This document shows, piece after piece, positions 1 through 8,628 of a stretch of DNA of 33,138 bases. Under the pieces are notes generated by a model. It did no database searches. It saw only the letters and a list, made by a program, of their open reading frames with translations, and was not told the origin of the DNA. Origin of the DNA: Thiomargarita sp. (GTDB taxonomy: Bacteria > Pseudomonadota > Gammaproteobacteria > Beggiatoales > Beggiatoaceae); the NCBI GenBank assembly GCA_020721045.1, contig DYNN01000024.1, positions 1 through 33,138 on the forward strand, in the 5' to 3' direction. Numbering within the stretch: the first letter of the stretch is position 1; every line of letters begins with the position of its first letter. The translations under genes and the position numbers were made by a program.

Positions 1-324
1 CATACGCGAAGAGTGACTTCTCGCGGCATTGCATTTGTTGATTCAACCGCGTTGAAGGTGCGCCAAAATCGGCGGATGGGCGACATGGACAGAATTCTTC
101 TGAGAAAACGCACACTTATCGAAACGGTCAACGACCAACTTAAAAACATCTCTCAACTTGAGCATTCGCGTCATCGTAGTGTGGTTGGTTTTATGGTCAA
201 CGTATTGTGTGCGCTTATCGCCTATTCTTGGCAACCCAAAAAGCCCTCTTTGAACATCAGAACTTCCAACGGACAATCTCTCTTTGTTGTCACCAACAAC
301 GGTGATTATTCTATAATAATCTGA
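1..324 (+). pseudogene. IS982-family transposase remnant, internally deleted
   Basis: The frame is open from the window edge to the TGA at 322-324. It shows two recognisable parts of an IS982-type DDE transposase: a segment around the first catalytic Asp ([14 protein letters not shown]) and the conserved C-terminal block ([19 protein letters not shown], then HSRHRS and [12 protein letters not shown]). In intact family members, as I recall them, roughly 100 residues carrying the middle catalytic Asp lie between these parts. Here they are joined directly at about nucleotides 75-90. The copy should therefore be inactive even if its missing N-terminus lies left of the window. GTG at 13 could start an ORF, but this is not a natural start for the family. 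The family call is confident; the deletion is inferred from family knowledge, not from an alignment. Confidence 0.8.
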
Positions 325-340
325 CTCTTATTGGAATATT

Positions 341-357
341 TACGTCGAACTCACGTT
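341..357 (+). repeat. Possible right terminal inverted repeat of the IS982 remnant
   Basis: The sequence tacgtcgaactcacgtt lies 17 bp after the transposase stop, where an IS982-family right end is expected, and it resembles ends I associate with this family. The left end is outside the window, so the inverted-repeat match cannot be checked here. Confidence 0.3.
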
Positions 358-475
358 AGTGTAATTAAAAATAACCAAAATTCATAATAAGTGACAAAGA
401 TTATTTTTGCATCGTTGACATTCAAGTAACAGTCTATAGAATACAGTATTTTATCATCTGTTAATACCAAGAAAA

Positions 476-2221
476 ATGATGAAATTCTGCTTTGTCTTTG
501 TTTGCCAAGCGGGCGAACTAGAAATTAAATCTTTGTTGTTAGCCGCTTCATTACGGCAATATGTCCAAGGAGATTATGAATTAGTCGCCGCATTGCCACA
601 ACCAGTTGCACGTTGGGGCACATTATCAACAACGACTACCGCTTTACTGCAACAACTTGATATTCGTACTGTTCCAATTACCAATAATATTGATGAAAAC
701 TATCCTATTGCTAATAAGATCGCTTGTTTGGGAATTGCCACGCCAGCAGAAAAAATTATTTTTTTAGACAGCGATATTCTTTGTTTACAACCTATTATAC
801 TCAATAATTACTTTTCTGCTGATTTTAACGCAAAACCAGCTGATTTAGCCACTTTTGGCAAAAATCCGCAATTGTGGCAAAAAGTTTATCAATTGTTTCA
901 ATTACCGCTTCCGGCTTGGCAGACACTTTCAACAGTTTCACGTGAGTTAATGTTGCCTTATTTTAATGCGGGTGTGATTGCGATCAAAAATAATCCAAAG
1001 TTTGCCAATACTTGGGAAGAATGTTGTCGAATTATTGATGCTGATACCAGTATTTCGCATAAACGCCCTTGGTTAGATCAAATTGCGTTGCCCGTTGTAA
1101 TAACACGTTTAAATTTAACCCATTATTGCTTAGATGAACGATTTAATTATCCCGCTCATCTAAAACCTTTATCAAAAAACACCTTCTTTTGTCATTATCA
1201 TTATCCGGTTGTCATTAGGCGAGAGCCTGTTTTAAATAAATTGGTGAATCAATTGGTTGACCGTTATCCAGCTTTAAAAACATTGTTAGAAACTGATGCG
1301 CAATGGGCAACTTTGTTGCGACCGCCGGTATTGCAAAAATTGCCCAGAAAATGGTTTATTCGCCCATTGATTAGTGCTAAAAAACCAATGTCTGATGCGC
1401 CGGGTGCGATTATTACAGGGATGCCACGTAGCGGTACGAGTTATTTATGTCGGTTATTGCATAGTTTACAAAATTGTGTAGTGATTAATGAACCTACTGC
1501 GATTTTTAAACCTTTGGAAAATGATGCTATACCGTGGCAATTGGCAATTTTTTATCAAGATTTGCGTCGTCATATTTTAGAAGGTTATCCTATAGAAAAT
1601 AAAATTAAGGATGGACAACTAATTGAAGATACAGCAATTATTGATGAAAGAAATTTATATTATCCTCAAGTAAGTCATCGTCATTTTATGTTATGCACTA
1701 AAAATACCTTGGCTTATATGGCAAGGATTCCGCAGTTGAGGCAGGTATTACCGCATATGCCGATTATTGCTTGTTTTCGTAATCCTTTTGATACGATTGC
1801 TTCATGGAAATCGACTTTTTCTCATTTACAACAAGCCGATGTAGCGCATTTTCCAATTGGGCATGTTGCTGATCCATTTTTAACTTCTTGGCAACGTCAA
1901 AGATTACAACAAATTGCAATGACGCCTAAGTTGGCATTAAAACGCGCATTGTTATGGGCTTATTTGGCAGAAATCTTGCTTATTTATCAAAATGATATTA
2001 TTCTGCTACCTTATGAAACTTTAGTGACACAACCTACTCAAATATTAAGAGAAATTTTAAATAAAGTTCCCAATATTCCCACCCTATATCCTACGGAAAA
2101 AATAACTGCTTCAGTTGTACGTCAAAAACGCAATTTATTGACCACAGAAGATATTGAAGCAATTCATGATGTGTGCGGGCAGTTGATGATTGAGTTGGAA
2201 AGTGCAACTAATCATAGGTAG
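476..2221 (+). CDS. Bifunctional glycosyltransferase / sulfotransferase fusion protein
   Basis: This 581-residue protein joins two domains. Residues 1-250 look like a GT-A nucleotide-sugar transferase: a beta-strand start (KFCFVFVC), FLDSD at 96-100 as the metal-binding DxD-type motif, and PYFNAGVIAI at 161-170, typical of GT8-like enzymes. Residues 308-575 look like a PAPS-dependent sulfotransferase: GMPRSGTSYL at 315-324 is the 5'-phosphosulfate loop, CFRNPFDTIASW at 433-444 is the 3'-phosphate-binding segment, and LLPYETL lies at 510-516. No signal peptide or membrane segment is visible, so it is probably cytoplasmic. It may glycosylate and sulfate a surface polysaccharide, lipid or other acceptor; the substrate cannot be read from the sequence. 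It stands alone between the IS remnant and the CheW gene. Both domain calls are good; the joint function is inference. Confidence 0.8.
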   Translation: MMKFCFVFVCQAGELEIKSLLLAASLRQYVQGDYELVAALPQPVARWGTLSTTTTALLQQLDIRTVPITNNIDENYPIANKIACLGIATPAEKIIFLDSDILCLQPIILNNYFSADFNAKPADLATFGKNPQLWQKVYQLFQLPLPAWQTLSTVSRELMLPYFNAGVIAIKNNPKFANTWEECCRIIDADTSISHKRPWLDQIALPVVITRLNLTHYCLDERFNYPAHLKPLSKNTFFCHYHYPVVIRREPVLNKLVNQLVDRYPALKTLLETDAQWATLLRPPVLQKLPRKWFIRPLISAKKPMSDAPGAIITGMPRSGTSYLCRLLHSLQNCVVINEPTAIFKPLENDAIPWQLAIFYQDLRRHILEGYPIENKIKDGQLIEDTAIIDERNLYYPQVSHRHFMLCTKNTLAYMARIPQLRQVLPHMPIIACFRNPFDTIASWKSTFSHLQQADVAHFPIGHVADPFLTSWQRQRLQQIAMTPKLALKRALLWAYLAEILLIYQNDIILLPYETLVTQPTQILREILNKVPNIPTLYPTEKITASVVRQKRNLLTTEDIEAIHDVCGQLMIELESATNHR

Positions 2222-2280
2222 ATCGGCAGTCTGTTACCAATTTTAATTCTAACTTTACCATTATTTGGAATCATGTATTT

Positions 2281-3771
2281 ATGACAATTTCTTCAGAACA
2301 AGCCACACATTGGCATCTTGCATTGCCGTCGATGAAAGAGATCACGGAGCCAATATTGCCAGTTGTTATCAACGATATTACTTTTGGTATCCCATTGAAT
2401 CAGGTGCAATATGTGGATCATGTCGGTGATTTAACGCCGTTTCCATTAACTTCATCGCCTATTGAAGGTTTAGTACGATTTAATAATTTGCCATTAATCC
2501 AACTCAGTGTTGCACAAGCCTTGGGGTTTGAAAGTAAAAATGAGGGGAAATTGGTCATTGTTAGATTGCCACAAGGTTATTTAGCATTGAGAGTTGATGA
2601 AGTTCTTGGATTTGTGCATTCACAAGGAAAAGCTGATGAAATGGAGCCAACTCAACAAATACCTTTGCTTAAATTAACAGAAATATTTCCTTGGATTAAA
2701 GATAATCATTATGCGCTTTTAATGGATTTTTCTCCTGAAATTAGCAAAAAAATCAAACAAAATAAGGAACTTAACAATTATATTTTACTTGTTTCTTCAG
2801 GAGATTATACAATTGGTTTGTTAGCTGATAGTGTTGATCGCATTGAAGGAATTGATGAATCGTTGCCATTAAGGAAGTTTGATACTGATGCCGATTTGTT
2901 GGTTCGGATTGAAGATGTTTTATTACCGGCACGTTCTTTAAGTACTTTATTGAGCGTGAAAAGTAAGGAAGAACGTCAGGCAATTTTAATCCGTGGTATG
3001 GATAAGGCTTCGGTATTGGCGGTTGAACGGGTATCGCGTTTAGAAAAAATCGAGCATTTTCATTTGACTATTTCTCCTGTTGGTCATAAAAGTTTGTGGC
3101 ATTTAACTGAGGATAAAAAATCAATTGAAGTCGTGAATGCGAGAGAGTTTTTTTGTAAACCACAGGAATACAATAAGTTATCAATCGTTAATCCTCAGTC
3201 TCGTTGGGATAATTTGCCACAATTGGCTGCTAAGTTGAGTACTGAAGGGGTGCGTGTACGGTGTGGTGATGTGATTTGTGTTTTACCCTTGACAATCGTC
3301 GATCGTATTTTAGGTGATTTAGAAAAGGAAGATTTGGCATTAGTAGATTCTAATGAGATGGAAGAAACAGACTTAAATGTAGATTCTGTCATGCAAAAAT
3401 GTGCGACTGATAAAATTCCAGTGATTGATTGTGTTACGTTATTTGGTCAAAAACATTGTTCTAATGCTGTTGATAGTTATGTGTTGCTTTCTTTGCCATG
3501 TGGTTATGTGCTGATTGCTGTACATCAAGCAGAATTACAGCCTACTTTGCCTGATAATCAGTGGTTTCCACTCGCTTTTATGCCGCCTATCGCTACATTT
3601 TTGTTTGATATGGCAACTTTTAGTGACACCGAGAATCGGTGGATATTTCGAGTAAAATCTCAACTTAATTTCTCTACTTTTCCTTGGAATATTAAACGGT
3701 TATTTGTGTCATCTTTATTAAAATGGGTCTATTTTTCCGAAAATAAGTCCATTAATCTTGAACAAAATTAA
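2281..3771 (+). CDS. Protein with three CheW-like modules
   Basis: This 496-residue cytoplasmic protein is built of CheW-like adaptor modules. Module 1 (about 26-150) opens with PVVINDITFGIPLNQVQYV, the characteristic start of a CheW fold, and has GLVRFNNLPLIQL. Module 2 (about 165-290) has NYILLVSSGDYTIGLLADSV and VRIEDVLLPARSL. Module 3 (about 322-445) has VRVRCGDVICVLPLTIVDRI, PVIDCVTLFG and YVLLSLPCGYVLIAV. CheW proteins couple chemoreceptors to the kinase CheA, and single-module CheW is about 160 residues. A three-module chain could bridge several receptors or kinases in an array. The stop is 12 bp before the start of the chemoreceptor gene, so the two are almost certainly co-transcribed. 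The modules are divergent, and which can bind CheA or a receptor is unknown. Confidence 0.8.
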   Translation: MTISSEQATHWHLALPSMKEITEPILPVVINDITFGIPLNQVQYVDHVGDLTPFPLTSSPIEGLVRFNNLPLIQLSVAQALGFESKNEGKLVIVRLPQGYLALRVDEVLGFVHSQGKADEMEPTQQIPLLKLTEIFPWIKDNHYALLMDFSPEISKKIKQNKELNNYILLVSSGDYTIGLLADSVDRIEGIDESLPLRKFDTDADLLVRIEDVLLPARSLSTLLSVKSKEERQAILIRGMDKASVLAVERVSRLEKIEHFHLTISPVGHKSLWHLTEDKKSIEVVNAREFFCKPQEYNKLSIVNPQSRWDNLPQLAAKLSTEGVRVRCGDVICVLPLTIVDRILGDLEKEDLALVDSNEMEETDLNVDSVMQKCATDKIPVIDCVTLFGQKHCSNAVDSYVLLSLPCGYVLIAVHQAELQPTLPDNQWFPLAFMPPIATFLFDMATFSDTENRWIFRVKSQLNFSTFPWNIKRLFVSSLLKWVYFSENKSINLEQN

Positions 3772-3783
3772 CAAAGGATTTTT

Positions 3784-6531
3784 ATGAATTCAGCCGCTCT
3801 TATTAAAACGCGTCTTGTTTTTCTCGTTATTGTGTTATTTTTCATCATAACCAGTCTATTTGCGTTTAATCGTATGGATGCGTTAAATCAAAAATCGACG
3901 GAGATGGAGGTCAATTGGTTACCCAGCATTGTTAAAATTAATGCAGTTGCTACCACAATGGGTAACTACAGAATTGCCGAACTACTTCATGTATTTTCAC
4001 TTGTTCCGCAGGAAATGGAGCAACAAGAGAGAGAAATGGATCGTCTGATTCAAGAATTAGCAACGCTGAAGAAAGAATATGAGTTGCTCATTACTTCGGA
4101 GAATGAGCGTGCTATCTATCAGAATTTTTTGATCAAGACTGATGAATACTTAGAATCTAGTAAAGAAACACTTGACTATTCTCGAAAAAGTGAAAACGAT
4201 CAAGCGGTGTCACAGTTGAAGAAAAGCAATATTTTGTTTAATGCTTTTAGAATCGAATTAGCTAAATTAGTTGAATTAAATCAAGTCGGTGGTGAAGAAG
4301 CGAGTCGTGGAGGGAATGAAATTTTTGCAGAAGCACAAACTGTTATAATTATTGTCAATATTGTGGTCATAATTGCTATTTTCATCATTATGTTCTTAGT
4401 AGAAGGATGGGCTTCTCGTACTGAAACCAGTGTTGTTATTGAAAATGATGCAAAATATGCACAAGCCAGTTTCATTAATCGATTAAGTATCAGGGCGAAA
4501 TTGCGTGCTGCTTTTTTAGGATTGGCTACTTTATTTATGTTATTTACTTGGTTGTCTCTCAATCGTATGAATTTGGTTAATCAACAATCGACAGAGATAG
4601 AAGTCTCTTGGCTACCCGCAGTTGTCTCAATTAATGCAGTAAATACAGCAACTAGCGATTTAAATACCGCTTTATTTAAGACGATTTCATCAAAAGATGA
4701 GAATGAAAAGATGCAGCAAGAAAAATCAATGCAGGCAATACAAACCATGATTGCTGAACAGTTGCGCACATATGAACCAACGATTGAGACTGATGAAGAA
4801 CGCAATATTCATCGTGAATTTAACAGAAAATATAGTGAATATTTAGCGGCTATTAACGAAGCATTGGAACTTTCTCGAAAGACGAACAAATTTAATGATA
4901 AACCTTTGGAAGTGACAACTGACACTCAAGCAAATGAGGATAACAAACCCATAGAAACAACTGTGGTTGAATCTGTTGAACTTTCACCCGCACAACAAGA
5001 CGACATACTGAGTGCACAGTTACAGCGAGTCGATATACTGTTTGATGATATGTCTATCGATTTATTGAAATTAGTTGCATTTAATAATAAGGGTGCTAAA
5101 GATTCGAGCCATGAAGGTAATCGACTTTATGAATTGAGTCTCACAGTTTTAATGGGTGCTAGCACTTGTGTTTTAATTTTAGCAATATTTTTAATGGTAT
5201 TATTTGAAAAAACAGTTTCACGTCCATTGACGCGTTTGGCAACAATTGTAAAGGAAGTTGCTGAGGGTAAAGTCGTTATTACCGAAGAATACGCTGATCG
5301 ATATGATGAAGTGGGTTATATTGCTAAAGCGGTGAGAGGTATTACTCAAACTTTAGATACCTTGCTTAAAGATTCTGCTGAATTAATTAATGCCGCACAA
5401 ATGGGTGTTTTATCTACACGGATTGATGCTGCGCGTCATCCTGGGGAATTTGGTGTCATTATTTCTGGTATGAATCAATTACTTGCCATCTTGAGCAAAC
5501 CCTTAGTAGAAGTGGCAGAAGTGATGCAACAATTAGCATTAGGTAATCTCAATAAACGGGTTGAAGGAACTTATGAAGGTGATTTACGTACTTTAAAAGC
5601 CAATGTTAATCGTAGTTTAGATTCGTTGGTTGTTCTATTGACAGAATTGGGTGACATCACGAAAAATATGGCAGTAGGTGATTTAACTCATGTAATTGAA
5701 GGTAATTATCAAGGCGATTTTTCTGCTTTAAAATTAAATACAAATCAATCGCTTAAACAAATGAAAGAGATACTTTCTATTGTTGTGGCTAATACCGAAC
5801 ACATTGCTTTAGCATCGACTCAAACGGTGTCAGCCGCCGAACATGTTTCTGAACAATCTGCCAAACAATTATCCGCCTTAGACGAAGTCGCTGCAGCAGT
5901 GGTAGAAACGTCAGCCGCTATTGGACAAATTGCGGATAATACAAAGAGAAGTGGTGAATTAGCTGTGTCAACTGCAGAGTTGGCAGCAAACGGTCGTACT
6001 CAACTCATTAAACTCACTGAAATTATTGAGAAAATTTCAGAAGAATACAAACGAATTGAACAAATTACCACTAAAATCAATCGTATTGCTGATAAAACTC
6101 ATTTACTTTCATTAAATGCCGGTTTAGAAGCAGTGCGTGCAGGTGAACATGGTTTAGGATTTGGCTTTGTGGCACAACAAATTGGTAAATTAGCAGAAGA
6201 AGCTTCACTTTCAGCGCGTGATATTGGAACGCTTATCGCTAATTCATCGCAAAGTGTTTCCTTAAGCGTCAATACTGCTCAACAAACGCGCATGGCAGTG
6301 GAAAATATTGCCAAAGCTGCACAAGAAAGTGGTAGTGCTGTTGAATCTATTTCTGCTGCAATTACTCAACAATCGTCTGCAACTGATTGGATTTCTGAAC
6401 AAGTGAGTAAAATCCAAGGTGGCGGGCAAGAAAATGCGGCAGCCGCCGAAGAAATTGGTGCAACCATGTCAAAATTGTCAGAAACTATTCAAGAAACACA
6501 TACGCAGGTACAACGCTTTAAATTGGCATAA
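3784..6531 (+). CDS. Methyl-accepting chemotaxis protein with duplicated 4-helix sensor
   Basis: This 915-residue chemoreceptor has four membrane segments (about 9-28, 186-206, 241-258, 452-473) instead of two. The segments enclose two related periplasmic helical sensors (29-185 and 259-451). Both begin with the same pattern: FNRMDALNQKSTEMEVNWLP in the first and LNRMNLVNQQSTEIEVSWLP in the second. After the last membrane helix come a HAMP domain (475-525) and two or three further HAMP-like helical segments to about 665 (for example ALGNLNKRVEGTYEGDL and AVGDLTHVIEGNYQGDF). The signalling hairpin (670-915) has its tip at IADKTHLLSLNAGLEAVRAGEHGLGF (middle part at 768-793). Its role is to relay a signal to CheA, presumably through the CheW-like protein encoded 12 bp upstream. 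The channel gene follows with no spacer. The ligand is unknown. Confidence 0.9.
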   Translation: MNSAALIKTRLVFLVIVLFFIITSLFAFNRMDALNQKSTEMEVNWLPSIVKINAVATTMGNYRIAELLHVFSLVPQEMEQQEREMDRLIQELATLKKEYELLITSENERAIYQNFLIKTDEYLESSKETLDYSRKSENDQAVSQLKKSNILFNAFRIELAKLVELNQVGGEEASRGGNEIFAEAQTVIIIVNIVVIIAIFIIMFLVEGWASRTETSVVIENDAKYAQASFINRLSIRAKLRAAFLGLATLFMLFTWLSLNRMNLVNQQSTEIEVSWLPAVVSINAVNTATSDLNTALFKTISSKDENEKMQQEKSMQAIQTMIAEQLRTYEPTIETDEERNIHREFNRKYSEYLAAINEALELSRKTNKFNDKPLEVTTDTQANEDNKPIETTVVESVELSPAQQDDILSAQLQRVDILFDDMSIDLLKLVAFNNKGAKDSSHEGNRLYELSLTVLMGASTCVLILAIFLMVLFEKTVSRPLTRLATIVKEVAEGKVVITEEYADRYDEVGYIAKAVRGITQTLDTLLKDSAELINAAQMGVLSTRIDAARHPGEFGVIISGMNQLLAILSKPLVEVAEVMQQLALGNLNKRVEGTYEGDLRTLKANVNRSLDSLVVLLTELGDITKNMAVGDLTHVIEGNYQGDFSALKLNTNQSLKQMKEILSIVVANTEHIALASTQTVSAAEHVSEQSAKQLSALDEVAAAVVETSAAIGQIADNTKRSGELAVSTAELAANGRTQLIKLTEIIEKISEEYKRIEQITTKINRIADKTHLLSLNAGLEAVRAGEHGLGFGFVAQQIGKLAEEASLSARDIGTLIANSSQSVSLSVNTAQQTRMAVENIAKAAQESGSAVESISAAITQQSSATDWISEQVSKIQGGGQENAAAAEEIGATMSKLSETIQETHTQVQRFKLA

Positions 6532-7977
6532 ATGGAAACACCGAATCAACCGAAGAGGGTTTTAAGGGGGATTATCATTCCCCTTCTTTTAAGCACCCTA
6601 TTTGGGGGTTTAATCTATTACGGCGGAGATGCTTACCAAGCCATTGGTTTAGCGGGTATTGGAACTGCCCGTATGGTATTAGGTTATTTACTGGGTATCG
6701 GTACCTTTTTAACATTAGCTGTGTTGTTGCAACGCTTAGTACAATATGTTTTTTTAGATTGGATTATTGCATCAGCCATTGGTTCGCAACCGCCACGTTT
6801 ACTCAGTCAATTATCCGCTTTTTTTGTTTACCTGTTAGCATTTACCGCCATTGTCGGTGTTGTATTTAAACAAGATTTAACCGTCGTATTGGCGGCATCG
6901 GGGGCAATGGGTATCGTGGTCGGTCTTGCATTGCAAAGCTTGATTTTAGATATTTTCGCCGGATTAGCACTGAATCTTGATCGCATTATTAAATTGGGTG
7001 ATAACGTACAGTTGCATAAAATTGGCGATCAAACGATTGAGGGTAAAGTGGTAGAAATTAGTTGGCGTACGATGCAAATCGTTGATGTTTATCAAAATAC
7101 GGTTGTAATACCTAATCGTTCAGTTTCATCAGCGACGATTACTAATTTTTCATCTCCTAAGCCACTATTAGGAACAATTATTCCTGTCATATTAGATAGC
7201 AAAGTGCCCGTTGATCGGGCGATGCGTATTTTAAAAGCAGCAACGATTGAGGCATTAGCAATTATTTCCCCTTTATCTGAGGTGCTTGAACCGACTATTT
7301 TGGTTTCTGAGATTCTCCATACGCCACGTGCGGTAAAGTACGGTATTTATATTTTTGTACCTTTTGAAAAACGCGCACGTAGTCGAAATTTAATTCAACA
7401 ACAAGTACTTAAACATTTAAGTTTTGCTGGAATTAGAGCCGCACAACAAGAATTACCGAATACGGAACATTTGGTAACATTGATTGCATTAACAGACCTA
7501 TTTAGCGGTATGGACGAAATCAGTGTTCATTGGATGGCTAAACACGCCCACTTAAAGAAAGTTGATGCTAATAAATCAATCACGCAACGTGGTGAAATTG
7601 CAGAGGTGATTTTTTTAGTGATTGAGGGCTTATTAACTGCAGAAAACCGGCATCGTATTGGTGCAAAACCGTCTTCACCAACAATTTTAGGTCCAGGCAG
7701 TTTGATTGGTGGTACAGCGATGTTGATGAACGATGTTTATGAGGCAACCGTATTGAGTAAAACGGCTTGTTTGTTGTTTGAAATTGATTTTCATTTGCTT
7801 GAAAGCGTATTAATGCAGTATCCTAAAGTGGTTGATATTATCGTGCACAACATTTCACAACTCATTATGGCAAAAGATGCTATGAGCAATCAGCAATGGC
7901 AAATGCAGGAAGAAGATATGATAGCTGAAGTGCTTAGAAATTTGAAACGCCGTTTTGGTCATATAAAATCGATTTGA
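6532..7977 (+). CDS. MscS-type channel with C-terminal cNMP-binding-like domain
   Basis: This 481-residue inner-membrane protein has N-terminal helices (about 12-30, 45-68, 95-112) and then the MscS pore helix and beta domain. The pore region VLAASGAMGIVVGLALQSLI (119-138) is rich in Gly and Ala, as in MscS; VYQNTVVIPNRSVSSATITN follows at 186-205. Residues about 320-440 resemble a Crp-type nucleotide-binding fold (VIFLVIEGLL, ILGPGSLIGGTAMLMN, EATVLSKTACLLFEID). This matches the MscS/bacterial cyclic-nucleotide-gated family. The phosphate-binding cassette looks degenerate: the usual Gly-Glu and Arg-Ser/Thr-Ala residues are replaced by GGT (393-395) and VYEAT (402-406). Nucleotide binding is therefore doubtful. 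ATG directly abuts the chemoreceptor stop (TAAATG), which implies translational coupling and a shared role, perhaps linking membrane tension or osmotic state to the receptor complex (inference). Confidence 0.85.
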   Translation: METPNQPKRVLRGIIIPLLLSTLFGGLIYYGGDAYQAIGLAGIGTARMVLGYLLGIGTFLTLAVLLQRLVQYVFLDWIIASAIGSQPPRLLSQLSAFFVYLLAFTAIVGVVFKQDLTVVLAASGAMGIVVGLALQSLILDIFAGLALNLDRIIKLGDNVQLHKIGDQTIEGKVVEISWRTMQIVDVYQNTVVIPNRSVSSATITNFSSPKPLLGTIIPVILDSKVPVDRAMRILKAATIEALAIISPLSEVLEPTILVSEILHTPRAVKYGIYIFVPFEKRARSRNLIQQQVLKHLSFAGIRAAQQELPNTEHLVTLIALTDLFSGMDEISVHWMAKHAHLKKVDANKSITQRGEIAEVIFLVIEGLLTAENRHRIGAKPSSPTILGPGSLIGGTAMLMNDVYEATVLSKTACLLFEIDFHLLESVLMQYPKVVDIIVHNISQLIMAKDAMSNQQWQMQEEDMIAEVLRNLKRRFGHIKSI

Positions 7978-8056
7978 CTGTATTTTGAGTGACAACTAGG
8001 ACAATATCAGTTTACTTGACAAGATCATAAAATCACAAAGGACTAAACAAATAGTT

Positions 8057-8608
8057 ATGCCACAAGATGTCAATCATTTGATTTGGATAGATTTAGAAAT
8101 GACGGGTTTGAACCCTGATGTTGATGTCATTATAGAAATTGCTACAGTAATTACTAATGCCAATTTAGAAGTAATTGCTGAAGGACCCGTATTAGCAATT
8201 CATCAAACCGATGAAATATTAGCAACAATGGATGAATGGAATACTCATCAACATGGTAGCTCAGGTTTAACAGAGCGAGTTCGACAAAGCACAATCACTA
8301 TGGCTGTTGCCGAAAATTTAACCCTAGATTTTTTACGACAGCATGTGCCTGAAAATACTTCTCCTATGTGTGGTAATAGTATTTGTCAAGATCGACGATT
8401 TTTGTGGCATTATATGAATGAATTAGAAAAATATTTTCATTATCGTCACATTGATGTAAGTTCATTGAAAGAACTGAGCAAACATTGGGCACCCAAAGTG
8501 GCGGAAGGATTTAAAAAAGAGTCGAATCATCGTGCCTTAGATGATATTTATGATTCTATTAATGAACTTAAATATTATCGTACGCATTTTTTGCAAACAA
8601 CATTGTAA
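8057..8608 (+). CDS. orn: Oligoribonuclease
   Basis: This is a 3'-to-5' exoribonuclease of the DEDDh family that degrades very short RNAs, including the dinucleotide pGpG left by c-di-GMP hydrolysis. The 183-residue protein has normal family length and the catalytic set in canonical places: D12 and E14 in [10 protein letters not shown]112 in [10 protein letters not shown]158 and D162 in NHRALDD. The GGDEF/EAL protein encoded downstream would make pGpG if its EAL domain is active, so Orn is relevant to c-di-GMP turnover here, although the enzyme is a housekeeping one. It is followed 20 bp later by aat in the same direction. An AAGGA lies about 15 nt before the ATG, rather far for a ribosome binding site. 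Confidence 0.97.
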   Translation: MPQDVNHLIWIDLEMTGLNPDVDVIIEIATVITNANLEVIAEGPVLAIHQTDEILATMDEWNTHQHGSSGLTERVRQSTITMAVAENLTLDFLRQHVPENTSPMCGNSICQDRRFLWHYMNELEKYFHYRHIDVSSLKELSKHWAPKVAEGFKKESNHRALDDIYDSINELKYYRTHFLQTTL

Positions 8609-8628
8609 CTTAGTGATTAAATTTTTCT

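Noticed and set aside
6563-6590. G-run/C-run inverted repeat near the start of the MscS-type gene
   Set aside because: The arms are only about 6 bp and the sequence encodes a normal N-terminal membrane segment, so it is not clearly a copy of the G/C-run repeat family.
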